Assembly (NCBI RefSeq): GCF_029846715.1
Contig: NZ_JARVWW010000030.1
Coordinates: forward strand, 1-64,000
Direction of reading: 5' to 3'
DNA from: Bradyrhizobium nivariense
Lineage (GTDB): Bacteria > Pseudomonadota > Alphaproteobacteria > Rhizobiales > Xanthobacteraceae
DNA: 64,000 bases
Shown: piece after piece, positions 49,771-58,348 of the stretch
Position numbering within the stretch: position 1 is the stretch's first letter
Layout of the letters: every line of letters starts with the position of its first letter
Translations under genes and position numbers: made by a program
The notes under the pieces: model-generated
Told to the model about the DNA's origin: nothing
What the model saw: only the letters and a program-made list of their open reading frames with translations
Database searches by the model: none

Positions 49771-51459
49771 TTACACCCGCGTCATATCGAATTTCGGCTT
49801 CTGGCCGCTGCCGTAGCGGCGCAGCGCGCCTTCCTCGCCGACCGCGTTCGGGCGCTGGAAGATCCAGTTCTGCCACGCGGTCAGGCGCGAGAAGATCTTC
49901 GATTCCATCGTCTCGGGGCCGACGAAGCGCAGGCTCGCTTCCATGCCGGTGAGGCTGTCGGGCGAGAAGCTGGCACGCTCCTCCAGGAACACGCGGACCT
50001 CGTCGTCCCAGTCGATGTCGTCGAGCGCGAAGGTGACGAGGCCGAGTTCTTCCGCCTGCTCGGCGTCGAGAGCCGTACCCCTCGTGGCTTCCGCGCGCTC
50101 CACATCGGACGGATCGGCCTGGAAACGCGATTCCAGCCGCGTCAGGCCATGGCTCATCGGATACGGGCCGAAATTCATCGCCGACAGTTCGATCGACGGC
50201 GGCGGACGATTGTCGCCCTGGCGCGTGCCGATCAGCATGTAGGAGCGGTCGGCGGCGAAGACGAGCTCGGCGAGCGTGCCGGCGAAGCAGGAGCCTGGCT
50301 CGACCAGCGTCACCAGCGTGCGCGAGGTGACGTCGATGCGCTTCAACACGCGCTTCCAGTAGTGGCGGATCTCGTTGACCAGCCAGTGCGCCTTGTTGGT
50401 TTCAAGAAAGGCATCGCAGGCAAGCACATGGGCGCGGTCGCCATGGCTCTTGAACACCAGCATCGCGATCTCGAGCTCGTTGATGCGCAGATGCAGGATG
50501 GCATCGTCGATCTCGCGCGCGACCTGGAGCGGCCAGAACGAAGCCCCCTGCGCCATCATGCCGTCGATGTCGGCGGGCGGCGCGGTCTCCGGCGCCTTGA
50601 TCGCGATCGTGGCGATGCGCGCGGCGCGGTCGATGTCGACGGTGACAAAGCCATAGCGCAGGCTGGTCGCGTCGATGATGCGCTTGAGCGGCGTCAGCGC
50701 GATGCCCTTGCCGCTGCCCTTGCGCTTCGAGCCGTCGGCGAATTCCCTGGCGCGCTCGGCAACCTTGCCTTCGAGCTTGCTGTTCGGCGCGATCTCGTCG
50801 ACCAGCCGCCATTGCACGGCGCGCTTGCCCTTCACGCCTTCCTCGATGGTGCAGAAGAAATCAGCGTGATCGCGGCGCACCTTGCGCTTGTCGACCACGC
50901 GCGTGAGGCCGCCGGTGCCCGGCAGCACCGCGAGCAGCGGCACTTCAGGCAAGGCAACGGCAGACGCGCCGTCATCGGCGAGCATGATGTAATCGGTGGC
51001 GAGCGCAAGCTCATAGCCGCCGCCGGCGGCCGAGCCGTTTACCACCGTGATGAAGCGCTGGCCGGAATTTTCGCTGGAATCCTCCATGCCGTTGCGGGTC
51101 TCGTTGGTGAACTTGCAGAAGTTGACCTTGTGGGCATGCGTCGAGCCCGCGAGCATGCGGATGTTGGCGCCGGCGCAGAACACGCGGTTCTTGGCCGAGC
51201 GCATCACCACGACCTTCACCTCGGGGTGCTCGAACCGCAGGCGCTGGACCACGTCCGCAAGCTCGATGTCGACGCCGAGATCGTAGGAATTGAGCTTGAG
51301 CAGATAGCCCTCGAACAGGCCGCCATTCTCGTCGACGTCCATGGTCAGGGTGGCGACGTCACCGTCGACCGCGAGCTTCCAGTGCCGGTAGCGGGACGGT
51401 TCGGTCTGGAAATCGATGAATGTCGCGCCGCCTGCGAGGCGCCGATCTTCCCCGGCCAT
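49771..51459 (-). CDS. boxC: 2,3-epoxybenzoyl-CoA dihydrolase (benzoyl-CoA-dihydrodiol lyase)
   Basis: A 562-residue crotonase-superfamily enzyme that opens the ring of 2,3-epoxybenzoyl-CoA, giving 3,4-dehydroadipyl-CoA semialdehyde and formate. A tandem crotonase architecture is seen: FCAGANIRMLAGSTHAHKVNFCK in part, with the CoA-binding GSAAGGGYELALA (about residues 140-152), then a second half starting near 300. The start at 51459 follows the family N-terminus MAGEDRRLAGG. A palindromic operator is centred about 52 bp upstream. Confidence 0.95.
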   Translation of the reverse strand: MAGEDRRLAGGATFIDFQTEPSRYRHWKLAVDGDVATLTMDVDENGGLFEGYLLKLNSYDLGVDIELADVVQRLRFEHPEVKVVVMRSAKNRVFCAGANIRMLAGSTHAHKVNFCKFTNETRNGMEDSSENSGQRFITVVNGSAAGGGYELALATDYIMLADDGASAVALPEVPLLAVLPGTGGLTRVVDKRKVRRDHADFFCTIEEGVKGKRAVQWRLVDEIAPNSKLEGKVAERAREFADGSKRKGSGKGIALTPLKRIIDATSLRYGFVTVDIDRAARIATIAIKAPETAPPADIDGMMAQGASFWPLQVAREIDDAILHLRINELEIAMLVFKSHGDRAHVLACDAFLETNKAHWLVNEIRHYWKRVLKRIDVTSRTLVTLVEPGSCFAGTLAELVFAADRSYMLIGTRQGDNRPPPSIELSAMNFGPYPMSHGLTRLESRFQADPSDVERAEATRGTALDAEQAEELGLVTFALDDIDWDDEVRVFLEERASFSPDSLTGMEASLRFVGPETMESKIFSRLTAWQNWIFQRPNAVGEEGALRRYGSGQKPKFDMTRV

Positions 51460-51502
51460 GGGCCACCCTTGAGCTTGTTTATGCGTTTTGGCTGTCGCGT
51501 TA

Positions 51503-51520
51503 GATGCACAATAGTGCATC
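51503..51520. promoter_or_regulatory. Palindromic TGCA operator upstream of boxC (candidate BoxR site)
   Basis: GATGCACAATAGTGCATC is a perfect 7-bp-arm palindrome with TGCA cores, directly before the boxC start. BoxR/BzdR-type regulators bind TGCA-containing repeats. A degenerate copy at 54285-54301 supports the idea. The T-run after it makes it look like a terminator on the plus strand, but no plus-strand gene ends there. Confidence 0.65.
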
Positions 51521-51540
51521 TTTTTGGGCGCGTCTACCCC

Positions 51541-51729
51541 TTAGATGAGCGGACATGCATTTTGTTTCATGCCCAGCACCTCCACCGATTCCCGGAAATA
51601 GCCGCGGTCGTTCAGCGCGAGCCCGTAACGCGGCGCCGGATGGCGCGCCGGCACATGAGCCACCGCTGCCACGGCAGCGGGCCGCTCGCGTTCGAAGGCA
51701 CATTCATCGATGTGCCGCCGCGACATCAT
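51541..51729 (-). CDS. Possible 62-residue protein overlapping the end of the hydrolase gene
   Basis: The frame begins MMSRRHIDECAFERER and ends NACPLI. Its first ATG is the ATG at 51729 within the ATGATG that contains the stop codon of the alpha/beta hydrolase, giving a translational-coupling overlap. G/C-ending codons are about 74 percent of all codons, close to coding genes here. It lies between the hydrolase and boxC. No homology is recognised; it could also be a fortuitous frame. Confidence 0.35.
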   Translation of the reverse strand: MMSRRHIDECAFERERPAAVAAVAHVPARHPAPRYGLALNDRGYFRESVEVLGMKQNACPLI

Positions 51730-52544
51730 GCGGCGCGTCCCTGGAGTCCCTGATCGTCGCGCAGGGCCGCCTTTGCAAATTGCTCAATCGCGTCAAGCGT
51801 CGCCCCCGGCGCTTCACGATGCGGGGAATGTCCCGCGTCTGAAATGACTTTCAAATCTACCGGACAATAACACTCTTCCTGCGCGATCTCGACCTGGCGC
51901 AATGTGCCATATTGATCGTCCAGGCCTTGCACGACCATGACGGGGACGCGGATATAAGCGAGAGATTCGGAAATATCCCAGTCGCGGAATTTCGGGTCGA
52001 GCCAGGCGCCGTTCCACCCATGGAAGGCGTTGTCGACGTCCTTGTGCCAGCGCGCGAGCTTTGCCTTCAGGTCGGTGGTCTCGAAGCTGGTCTTGATCGC
52101 GGCGATGGATTTCACCGAGATGTCCTCGACGATGAAATGCGGTGCGATCAACACGAGCCCGCTCAGGCGATGATCCTGATGTGCCCCGGCATAGATCGTC
52201 GCAATCGAGGCACCGTCGGAATGGCCGAGCAGCAGGCCACGCTTGAAGCCGATCGCATCGAGGACCTTCGGCAGCACGTCCAGCGCCTCGCGCTGCATGT
52301 AGTCCAGCGGCCGCGGCAGCGCGACCTTGCTCGACTGGCCGTAGCCCGCGCGCGAGTAAACGAAGATGCCGGCGGAGGTCGTCTGCTGCAGCTTTTCCGA
52401 GAAGTCGCCCCAGAGCCCGACCGAGCCGAGGCCTTCATGCAGCATGACGATGGTCGGTGCGTCGGCTGACTGCGGCGCGAGCCATTTGTATTCGAGGCTG
52501 GCGTCGCCGATGCTGAGGAAGCCGGTGGGGGTGAGGTTGGTCAT
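51726..52544 (-). CDS. Alpha/beta hydrolase of the benzoate cluster
   Basis: A 272-residue cytosolic hydrolase: HEGLGSVGLWGDF gives the oxyanion region (HG-like), GHSDGASIA the nucleophile elbow (Ser113 or so), GLDDQYGT the acid and DAGHSPHREAPG the histidine. The family often hydrolyses CoA-esters, lactones or esters. Being between the benzoate-CoA ligase and boxC, it may act on the ring-opening intermediates, which is inference. The start at 52544 gives the common N-terminus; earlier ATGs run through a repeat. Confidence 0.85.
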   Translation of the reverse strand: MTNLTPTGFLSIGDASLEYKWLAPQSADAPTIVMLHEGLGSVGLWGDFSEKLQQTTSAGIFVYSRAGYGQSSKVALPRPLDYMQREALDVLPKVLDAIGFKRGLLLGHSDGASIATIYAGAHQDHRLSGLVLIAPHFIVEDISVKSIAAIKTSFETTDLKAKLARWHKDVDNAFHGWNGAWLDPKFRDWDISESLAYIRVPVMVVQGLDDQYGTLRQVEIAQEECYCPVDLKVISDAGHSPHREAPGATLDAIEQFAKAALRDDQGLQGRAA

Positions 52545-52564
52545 GCTGTCGTTTCCATTCAGTC

Positions 52565-52666
52565 CGTCATTCCGGACAACTCGCAAAGCGAGTTGATCCG
52601 GAATCCCGAGATTGCAGTCTGCGGATCGAGATTCCGGGTTCGCGCTTCGCGCGCCCCGGAATGACG
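52565..52666. repeat. GTCATTCCGG palindromic element
   Basis: CGTCATTCCGG and CCGGAATGACG close the element; inside are hairpins ACTCGCAAAGCGAGT and CGCGCTTCGCGCG and a partly complementary centre. It follows the same closing-stem plus hairpins plan as the TGTCAT elements, but with different sequence. It lies in the gap between the ligase and hydrolase genes. Confidence 0.75.
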
Positions 52667-52673
52667 AGGCCAA

Positions 52674-54248
52674 TCAATTCGCCCCGTCCCGCAATTTGAA
52701 CCGCTGGATCTTGCCCGTCGCCGTCTTCGGCAGCGAGTCCACCACGTCGATCCAGCGCGGGTATTTCCACGGACCGATCTTCTGCTTGACGTGCTCCTTG
52801 AGCATCTCCTGCAAGTTCGTCGTCGTCGCGCCGGGACGCAGCACGACGAAGGCCTTCGGCTTCAACAGGCCTTCCGGGTCGGCCTCGGGCACGACCGCGG
52901 CTTCCAGCACGGCGGGATGCGTGATCAGCGCGCTCTCGACCTCGAAGGGCGAGACCCAGATGCCGGAGACCTTGAACATGTCGTCGGCGCGGCCGCAGAA
53001 AGTGTAGCGGCCCTCGCCATCCCTGACATATTTGTCGCCGGTGCGGGTCCACGGGCCCTCGAAGGTGCGGCGGCTCTTGTGGCGCTGGTTCCAGTAGCCC
53101 TCGCCCGCGGAAGGCGCATCGACCAGGAGCTCGCCGACTTCGCCGTCGGCGACGTCCTGGCCGGCCTCGTTGACGAGCCGCACCGCATAGCCCGGCACAG
53201 GCTTGCCGGAGGAGCCGTATTTGATGTCGCCGGGCGCGTTCGAGAGGAAGATGTGCAACAGCTCGGTCGAGCCGACGCCGTCGAGAACGTCGACGTTGAA
53301 GCGCGCCTTCCAGCTGTTGCCGACGGATTCCGGCAGCGCCTCGCCGGCCGAGGTGCAGATGCGCAAGGCGCCGCCGCAGCGCTCGCGCTTCATCGCCTCG
53401 TCGTTGAGCATCGCCGCGAACAATGTCGGCACGCCGTAGAAGATCGAGGGATTGTAGCGGTTCATCAGGTCGAACATGCGCGCCGGCGTCGGCCGTTCGC
53501 TGTTGAGCACCACGGTGGCGCCGACCGACATCGGGAAGGTCAGCGCATTGCCGAGACCGTAGGCGAAAAACAGTTTTGCCGCAGAAAGACAAACGTCGTT
53601 CTCGCGGATGCCGAGCACCCGGCTGGCGTAAGTCTCGGCGGTCGCCTGCAGGTTCGAATGCAGATGCCGCACGCCCTTGGGCATGCCGGTCGAACCTGAG
53701 GAATACAGCCAGAATGCCGGCTCGTCGGCATGTGTCGCGGCGGTCGTGAACTGATCGCTCTCATCCGCGAGCTCTTCCGCGAGTTGCTTGTGGCCGTTGA
53801 GCTTGGCGCCGGACACCACGACATGCTCGAGATCCGGCATGCGGCCGACCACGTCCTTGATCACGGGATAGAGTGCTTCCGAGACGAACAGCACGCGCGC
53901 GCGGCAGTCGGCGAGGATGTAGGCGTATTGATCTGATGTCAGCAGCGTGTTCAGCGGCACCGGCACGATGCCGGCGCGGATCGCGCCCAGGAACACGATG
54001 GGGAAATCGACCGTATCCAGCATCATCATGGCCACGCGCTCTTCGCGGCGGACGCCGAGCCGGCGCAGCATGTTGGCGGTGCGCCGCGTTTCGCGCGCGA
54101 GCTCGCCATAGGTGAGCCGCGAGATGGTGTCGTCGAAGGCGAGCTTGTTGCCGCGCCCCTCCTCGACGTTCCGGTCGAGCAGCCAGGTCACCGCGTTATA
54201 GGATCCCTCGCTCACGGATCTCTCCCCGAATTTAGAATTATAATTCAT
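52674..54248 (-). CDS. Benzoate-CoA ligase
   Basis: A 524-residue AMP-forming acyl-CoA synthetase that activates benzoate to benzoyl-CoA. The AMP-binding signature YSSGSTGMPKGV is near 175, and the later GDKYVRDGEGRYTFCGRADDM is quoted in part; the C-terminal lysine loop is PKTATGKIQRFKL. Family-specific KIGPWKYPRW occurs near 500. It starts the minus-strand box cluster, divergent from boxR with an 88-bp promoter region. The start at 54248 follows the family N-terminus MNYNSKFGERSV. Confidence 0.93.
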   Translation of the reverse strand: MNYNSKFGERSVSEGSYNAVTWLLDRNVEEGRGNKLAFDDTISRLTYGELARETRRTANMLRRLGVRREERVAMMMLDTVDFPIVFLGAIRAGIVPVPLNTLLTSDQYAYILADCRARVLFVSEALYPVIKDVVGRMPDLEHVVVSGAKLNGHKQLAEELADESDQFTTAATHADEPAFWLYSSGSTGMPKGVRHLHSNLQATAETYASRVLGIRENDVCLSAAKLFFAYGLGNALTFPMSVGATVVLNSERPTPARMFDLMNRYNPSIFYGVPTLFAAMLNDEAMKRERCGGALRICTSAGEALPESVGNSWKARFNVDVLDGVGSTELLHIFLSNAPGDIKYGSSGKPVPGYAVRLVNEAGQDVADGEVGELLVDAPSAGEGYWNQRHKSRRTFEGPWTRTGDKYVRDGEGRYTFCGRADDMFKVSGIWVSPFEVESALITHPAVLEAAVVPEADPEGLLKPKAFVVLRPGATTTNLQEMLKEHVKQKIGPWKYPRWIDVVDSLPKTATGKIQRFKLRDGAN

Positions 54249-54284
54249 AGAAAGACACTGCCGTGGCTTGCTGTCAATGCCAGC

Positions 54285-54301
54285 AGGCACTATGTTTCAT
54301 T
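54285..54301. promoter_or_regulatory. Degenerate BoxR-like operator between boxR and the ligase gene
   Basis: AGGCACTATGTTTCATT matches the boxC operator sequence ATGCACTATTGTGCATC at 12 of 17 positions, keeping the GCACTAT core. It lies in the divergent promoter region. It is a weak match on its own, stronger with the boxC site. Confidence 0.45.
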
Positions 54302-54336
54302 AAAACGCGCCGCAGGACATCCGCTAAAGAAGAACT

Positions 54337-55245
54337 ATGACCGACAGTCCCGACGCCGAATCCCGATTTCTCGAACAGCTCGGCCAGCGCGTGCGCACCA
54401 TGCGCGCGCTGCGCGGCATGTCGCGCAAAGTGCTCGCCAAGGTATCAGGGATTTCGGAGCGCTACATCGCGCAGCTCGAAAGCGGCAAGGGCAATGTCTC
54501 CATCGTGCTGCTGCGCCGCGTCTCGGACGCGATGGGCGCGCATCTGGAAGATTTGCTTCCCTCGGCCGATCCGACGCCGGACTGGCAGATGTTTCGCGAT
54601 CTCTTGCGCAAGGCGACGCCGGCGCAGATCGCGCAAGCCAAGGACCTGCTCGCCGGCGGCAGCGCATCCGCGCCGCGGCGCGCGCCGTTCTGCGGCATCG
54701 CGCTGATCGGCCTGCGCGGCGCCGGCAAATCCACGCTCGGCAGGATGCTGGCGAAGAAGGTCGGCTGGAGTTTTGTCGAGCTCAACAAGGAGGTCGAGCA
54801 GCAGAACGGCCTCTCGGTCGCCGAGATCATCGCGCTCTACGGCCAGGAAGGCTTTCGCCGCATGGAGCAGGCGGCGCTGCAACAGCTGCTCGCGCGCAAC
54901 GAGCTGATGGTGCTGGCGACCGGCGGCGGCATCGTCTCGGAGCCTTTGACCTTCGACCAGATCCTGTCGTCGTTCTACACGATCTGGCTGAAGGCCGAGC
55001 CCGAGGAGCACATGGCCCGCGTCCGCCGCCAGGGCGATTTGCGCCCGATGGCCGACGACCGCTCCGCCATGGCGGAGTTGCGCAACATCCTCTTGAGCCG
55101 CGAGCCGCTGTATGCGCGCGCGACGGCGGTGGTGGACACGGCGGGACTTTCGGTCGATGCCGCGGCGGCGCGACTGATCGACGCGGTACGGCCGGTGCTG
55201 CAGAACGAAGCGCGCAGCTTCGGGCTGCGCAGCGTGGCGCTGTAG
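54337..55245 (+). CDS. boxR: BoxR: XRE regulator fused to a shikimate kinase-like domain
   Basis: A 302-residue transcriptional regulator of the aerobic benzoate pathway. The N-terminal helix-turn-helix (about 12-70; RALRGMSRKVLAKVSGISERYIAQLESG in part) joins a C-terminal shikimate-kinase-like domain (about 118-290) with P-loop GLRGAGKS at 125-132. That domain senses benzoyl-CoA in BzdR/BoxR relatives. It is divergent from the ligase gene and followed 12 bp later by a truncated haemoglobin gene. Confidence 0.93.
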   Translation: MTDSPDAESRFLEQLGQRVRTMRALRGMSRKVLAKVSGISERYIAQLESGKGNVSIVLLRRVSDAMGAHLEDLLPSADPTPDWQMFRDLLRKATPAQIAQAKDLLAGGSASAPRRAPFCGIALIGLRGAGKSTLGRMLAKKVGWSFVELNKEVEQQNGLSVAEIIALYGQEGFRRMEQAALQQLLARNELMVLATGGGIVSEPLTFDQILSSFYTIWLKAEPEEHMARVRRQGDLRPMADDRSAMAELRNILLSREPLYARATAVVDTAGLSVDAAAARLIDAVRPVLQNEARSFGLRSVAL

Positions 55246-55257
55246 GTCTGAACTCCC

Positions 55258-55653
55258 ATGACCGACAGCGACGTCGCAATCTCCATGTTCGAGCGGATCG
55301 GCGGCAGCACCACGATCGATCGGCTGGTCGAGCGCTTCTACGACCGCATGGATACGCTGCCGGAGGCCAAAATCATCCGCGCCATGCACGCCGCCGATCT
55401 CGGCCTGATCAGGGACGTGCTGAAGCGCTATCTCACCGAATGGACCGGCGGCCCAAAACTCTACTCGGTCGAGAAGGGCCACCCGCGGCTGCGCCAGCGC
55501 CACATCGGCTTTGCCATCGGCGATGCCGAACGTGATGCGTGGATGCTCTGCATGCGCGGCGCGCTGGAGGAGACGGTCGTCGACACTGTCGCGCGGCAGG
55601 ATCTCGATCGCGCGCTGTCGGGCCTCGCCGACTGGATGCGCAACCGGCCGTGA
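55258..55653 (+). CDS. Group II-type truncated haemoglobin
   Basis: A 131-residue globin of the truncated class. The N-terminal FERIGGSTTIDRLVERFYDRM is the typical AB-helix region, FLVRMDTL-like parts are replaced by LPEAKIIRAMHAADL, and the distal KRYLTEWTGGPKLY and proximal HPRLRQRHIGFAIGDAERDAWMLCM segments are characteristic, with His as the proximal ligand. It could bind O2 or NO. Located 12 bp after boxR, it is probably co-transcribed, suggesting oxygen supply or NO protection for the oxygenase BoxB. Confidence 0.88.
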   Translation: MTDSDVAISMFERIGGSTTIDRLVERFYDRMDTLPEAKIIRAMHAADLGLIRDVLKRYLTEWTGGPKLYSVEKGHPRLRQRHIGFAIGDAERDAWMLCMRGALEETVVDTVARQDLDRALSGLADWMRNRP

Positions 55654-55715
55654 GCGGAGCGAGAATCCAGCTCTCGTCTCAATGACGTTCCCTGGTCTCG
55701 TTCCGCTCACCCGCG

Positions 55716-55758
55716 CTAAAGCGCGATGACGATTCAATCCAATCTCATCGCGCTTTAG
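55716..55758. repeat. CTAAAGCGCGATG palindrome, copy 2
   Basis: CTAAAGCGCGATGA pairs with TCATCGCGCTTTAG. The same arms form the first half of the element at 35568-35670. It separates the globin gene from the haloperoxidase gene, both ending into it. Confidence 0.8.
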
Positions 55759-55786
55759 GTTATTGACGAGCCACAAAGACCATTCG

Positions 55787-57253
55787 TCAGATAATCTTCG
55801 ATGCGGCAATCGTCGCCGGACTGATGCCAAGTCTCGGAGCGATCTGGTTGGCGATTTGCGCTCCGAGCCATACACCTCCAGTGTGTCCGAGATGATCCGG
55901 CGTGGGAATCCCCAACTCGTCGGCGGTATTTGCGCCATTGCGTTTGGTGATGCCGTCAAACTGCCAGTGCACGCCGAGATAAACGCGACTGACGGAGTTG
56001 TCGGTGATTGCGCTCCAGAGACTGTCATGACTGAGCGTCAGATGGTCGCGCGGAAGCATCGTTCGCGGATCGGTGTTGCGGCCATTGTACTCGTCGGAGA
56101 CGAAATCGAAGGCGAACTTGTCGACCCCGTGCTGGTTGAACGACGTCACGCCCTTTTCGACGAGGAAGAGCCTCAACAGCTGGAATGCGGCCGCACCGAA
56201 GGTCGCATGCCCGGAGGGGTAGGCCGGAAAGTCCGGCGTCAAGCCGATGCCGCTTCCGTTGGTATCGGGGCGGCCGAGCGGCAGCCAGCCCGGCACGGCT
56301 TTTCCATTGCCAGCAACGGCTCTTTGAATGCCCACCACGGGACGCCACATCATGTGCGTATCGGCATATTTGTAGTGCCACGCGTCGATTCCGGCATCTG
56401 CCATTGCGATCGCCGCGCCTCCGACGATCGTCAGCTCGTCCGCGAGGTTCAATTTGCCAGGCGTCCGTGCCTCAATGGCGTCCAGAGCCGTCAGCAAGAC
56501 CTGGAGATAAAGTCGCGGCGGGGTGCCCAGCTCCGGCGGGCCATCATACCCCCATGCGGTGCCGACCACTTCTTCGGCCAAGGTCCGGGAGCCTGCCGTG
56601 CGCTGAAGGCCTCCCTTCTCCACGATCTTGGCGAAATCGGCTTGATAGTGCGGCGTCGGCTCGACCTGCGTTGGCGATATGCGGCCTGGAGGCGCCGGAA
56701 AGTTCGCGATTCGCGTCGCCAGCAACGGCGTGCACTCGCCCCATTTTCCGCCGGCGTAACGCTGGGTCGGCTGGTTCGGAGGGGCGATATGCGTATAGGG
56801 CGCGCCGGTTGCGGTATATTGATCCGCGGCGGCGTTGGTCGCATCGCTTGCGCCGAGGGCGTGCACCGCGTCGCCGAACGCACGCCCGGCGTGCTCTGCC
56901 GAGCTTCCGGCCTGCCCGAGACCGAAATATTCGAGCCAGGTGCTCCAAGCCGGATCCAGGAAGCGAGTCTGATTTGGATATCGCCTGAGCAGCACCTGGG
57001 CGCAGGCGGCGGCTGCCGCGACCTGGGCGTTCGCACTGCCAAGACCTGGGGGAGCGGCGACGTTCAAAAGACGGGGGCGGCTGCTTGCATGTGCATGGGC
57101 GTCATTGAGTGCGGCGAGTGCCATGCCCAACGCCCGCGCCGTCAAAAAGGGGCCCTTTTGATCGCCAGGACTGAGTGCTTGCGTATGATCCCGGCGGACG
57201 CATTCGATTGCCATATCGACCCAATAGCGAAGCTGTTTAGAAGTCGCGGTCAT
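55787..57253 (-). CDS. Vanadium-dependent haloperoxidase/PAP2 family protein
   Basis: A 488-residue helical protein of the vanadium haloperoxidase-acid phosphatase superfamily. All vanadate-binding positions are present: Lys295 and Arg304 in YKYADTHMMWRPV, the PSGHA motif at 346-350 (Ser347, Gly348, His349), and Arg423/His429 in SVSRVYLGVHWQFDG. A signal peptide was not recognised. It could oxidise halides or hydrolyse a phosphoester; the sequence alone cannot say which. The start at 57253 gives the N-terminus MTATSKQLRYW. Confidence 0.85.
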   Translation of the reverse strand: MTATSKQLRYWVDMAIECVRRDHTQALSPGDQKGPFLTARALGMALAALNDAHAHASSRPRLLNVAAPPGLGSANAQVAAAAACAQVLLRRYPNQTRFLDPAWSTWLEYFGLGQAGSSAEHAGRAFGDAVHALGASDATNAAADQYTATGAPYTHIAPPNQPTQRYAGGKWGECTPLLATRIANFPAPPGRISPTQVEPTPHYQADFAKIVEKGGLQRTAGSRTLAEEVVGTAWGYDGPPELGTPPRLYLQVLLTALDAIEARTPGKLNLADELTIVGGAAIAMADAGIDAWHYKYADTHMMWRPVVGIQRAVAGNGKAVPGWLPLGRPDTNGSGIGLTPDFPAYPSGHATFGAAAFQLLRLFLVEKGVTSFNQHGVDKFAFDFVSDEYNGRNTDPRTMLPRDHLTLSHDSLWSAITDNSVSRVYLGVHWQFDGITKRNGANTADELGIPTPDHLGHTGGVWLGAQIANQIAPRLGISPATIAASKII

Positions 57254-57450
57254 TCGTAATCTCCTTCTGCAATATTGCCGGTCCCGTTCAAATGATGATG
57301 GCGCCACGTGCAATCTGGGCGTGTGGCCCGTGCACTCTATCCGTGGGGGCGAAGAGCAGATGTGATCCAACGTACAGGCGTGGCGATTGGCCGCGGCGCA
57401 GCACCGGGTCCGGCTAAACCTGCGTCTGCTGAACGGCGACAAAATCGCGC

Positions 57451-58236
57451 TTAAAGAAGGCGATCCTTTATGGCCACGGTGCCCTCGAGGAGCAGCGGCA
57501 AAAATCGTTCGATCAATTCCTGCGCCGGCACGCGGTCGACATGGGCGCCCATGTTGATGGCAGCGACAATCACATTGTCGTAGCGGCGCACCGGAACCGA
57601 GATCGAGCGGAAATGCGGCTCGGCCTCGCGATCGACCAGCGCGTAGCCTTGCGCGCGATCGGCGAGGATGCGCGCGAGCAATGCCTTGGGATCGGTCTCC
57701 GTGTGCGGCGTCAGCGCCTCGCGCTTCATCGCTTTCAGACACGCAGCAAGCTCGGCATCGTCGAGCTGGCCGAGCATGGCGCGGCCAACCGAGGTGCAGA
57801 AGGCCGGCAGGCGATAGCCGATGTCGAGCCCACCTGAAAACATCCGCGCCGGGCTACTGCGCGCGATGAACACGACCTCGTCGCCGTCGAGTATCGCGAG
57901 CGAGCAGATTTCGTTGGCCGCTGTCGCGACGCGATCGAGCACCGGTTGCAGGACCGTGACGAGCTGGCTCGACCGCAGATACGATGCAGCCAGTGTCAGC
58001 ACATGTGGCGTCAGCGAAAACAGCTTGCCGTCGCCACTGACGAAGCCGCCGCGCTGGAGCGTGAACAGCATGCGCCGCGCGGTGGCGCGTGGAAGCTCCG
58101 CGGCACGGGCGAGATCGCTCAGCGTCATCGGGCCGGCCGTGGTGCCGAAGCATTGCAGCAGGCGCAGGCCGCGATCGAGGCTCTCGACGAAATCCGTCGC
58201 GCGCTCGTCGCTCTCGCTTCGCTTCAGCTTGGGCAT
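57451..58236 (-). CDS. IclR family transcriptional regulator (PcaR/PobR-like)
   Basis: A 261-residue regulator with an N-terminal winged helix (MTLSDLARAAELPRATARRMLFTLQ, about residues 38-62, quoted in part) and an IclR ligand domain (about 90-255) with ICSLAILDGDEVVFIAR and GRAMLGQLDDAELAA. Such PobR/PcaR-type regulators respond to aromatic acids. It is divergent from the Rieske oxygenase gene, so it most likely controls it. A GTTC-N7-GAAC palindrome in the intergenic region is a candidate site. Confidence 0.9.
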   Translation of the reverse strand: MPKLKRSESDERATDFVESLDRGLRLLQCFGTTAGPMTLSDLARAAELPRATARRMLFTLQRGGFVSGDGKLFSLTPHVLTLAASYLRSSQLVTVLQPVLDRVATAANEICSLAILDGDEVVFIARSSPARMFSGGLDIGYRLPAFCTSVGRAMLGQLDDAELAACLKAMKREALTPHTETDPKALLARILADRAQGYALVDREAEPHFRSISVPVRRYDNVIVAAINMGAHVDRVPAQELIERFLPLLLEGTVAIKDRLL

Positions 58237-58304
58237 GGTTTCAGGGACATTCCTGCAAAATAGTGCTTGCTGCCGGATCGAGGCATGTCATAATTCGCCC
58301 ATTC

Positions 58305-58319
58305 GTTCAATAGGCGAAC
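58305..58319. promoter_or_regulatory. GTTC-N7-GAAC palindrome in the IclR/Rieske divergent promoter
   Basis: GTTCAATAGGCGAAC has 4-bp arms and the spacing and size common for IclR-family operators. It lies about 30 bp before the Rieske gene. TTCGCC/GGCGAA at 58294-58318 extends the symmetry. It is a candidate site only. Confidence 0.45.
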
Positions 58320-58348
58320 AAACGCCACTCCACAAGGATGCACTCGCC

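Noticed and set aside
51503..51525. Terminator-like hairpin with T-run on the plus strand near boxC
   Set aside because: No plus-strand gene ends before it; position and TGCA symmetry fit an operator better.
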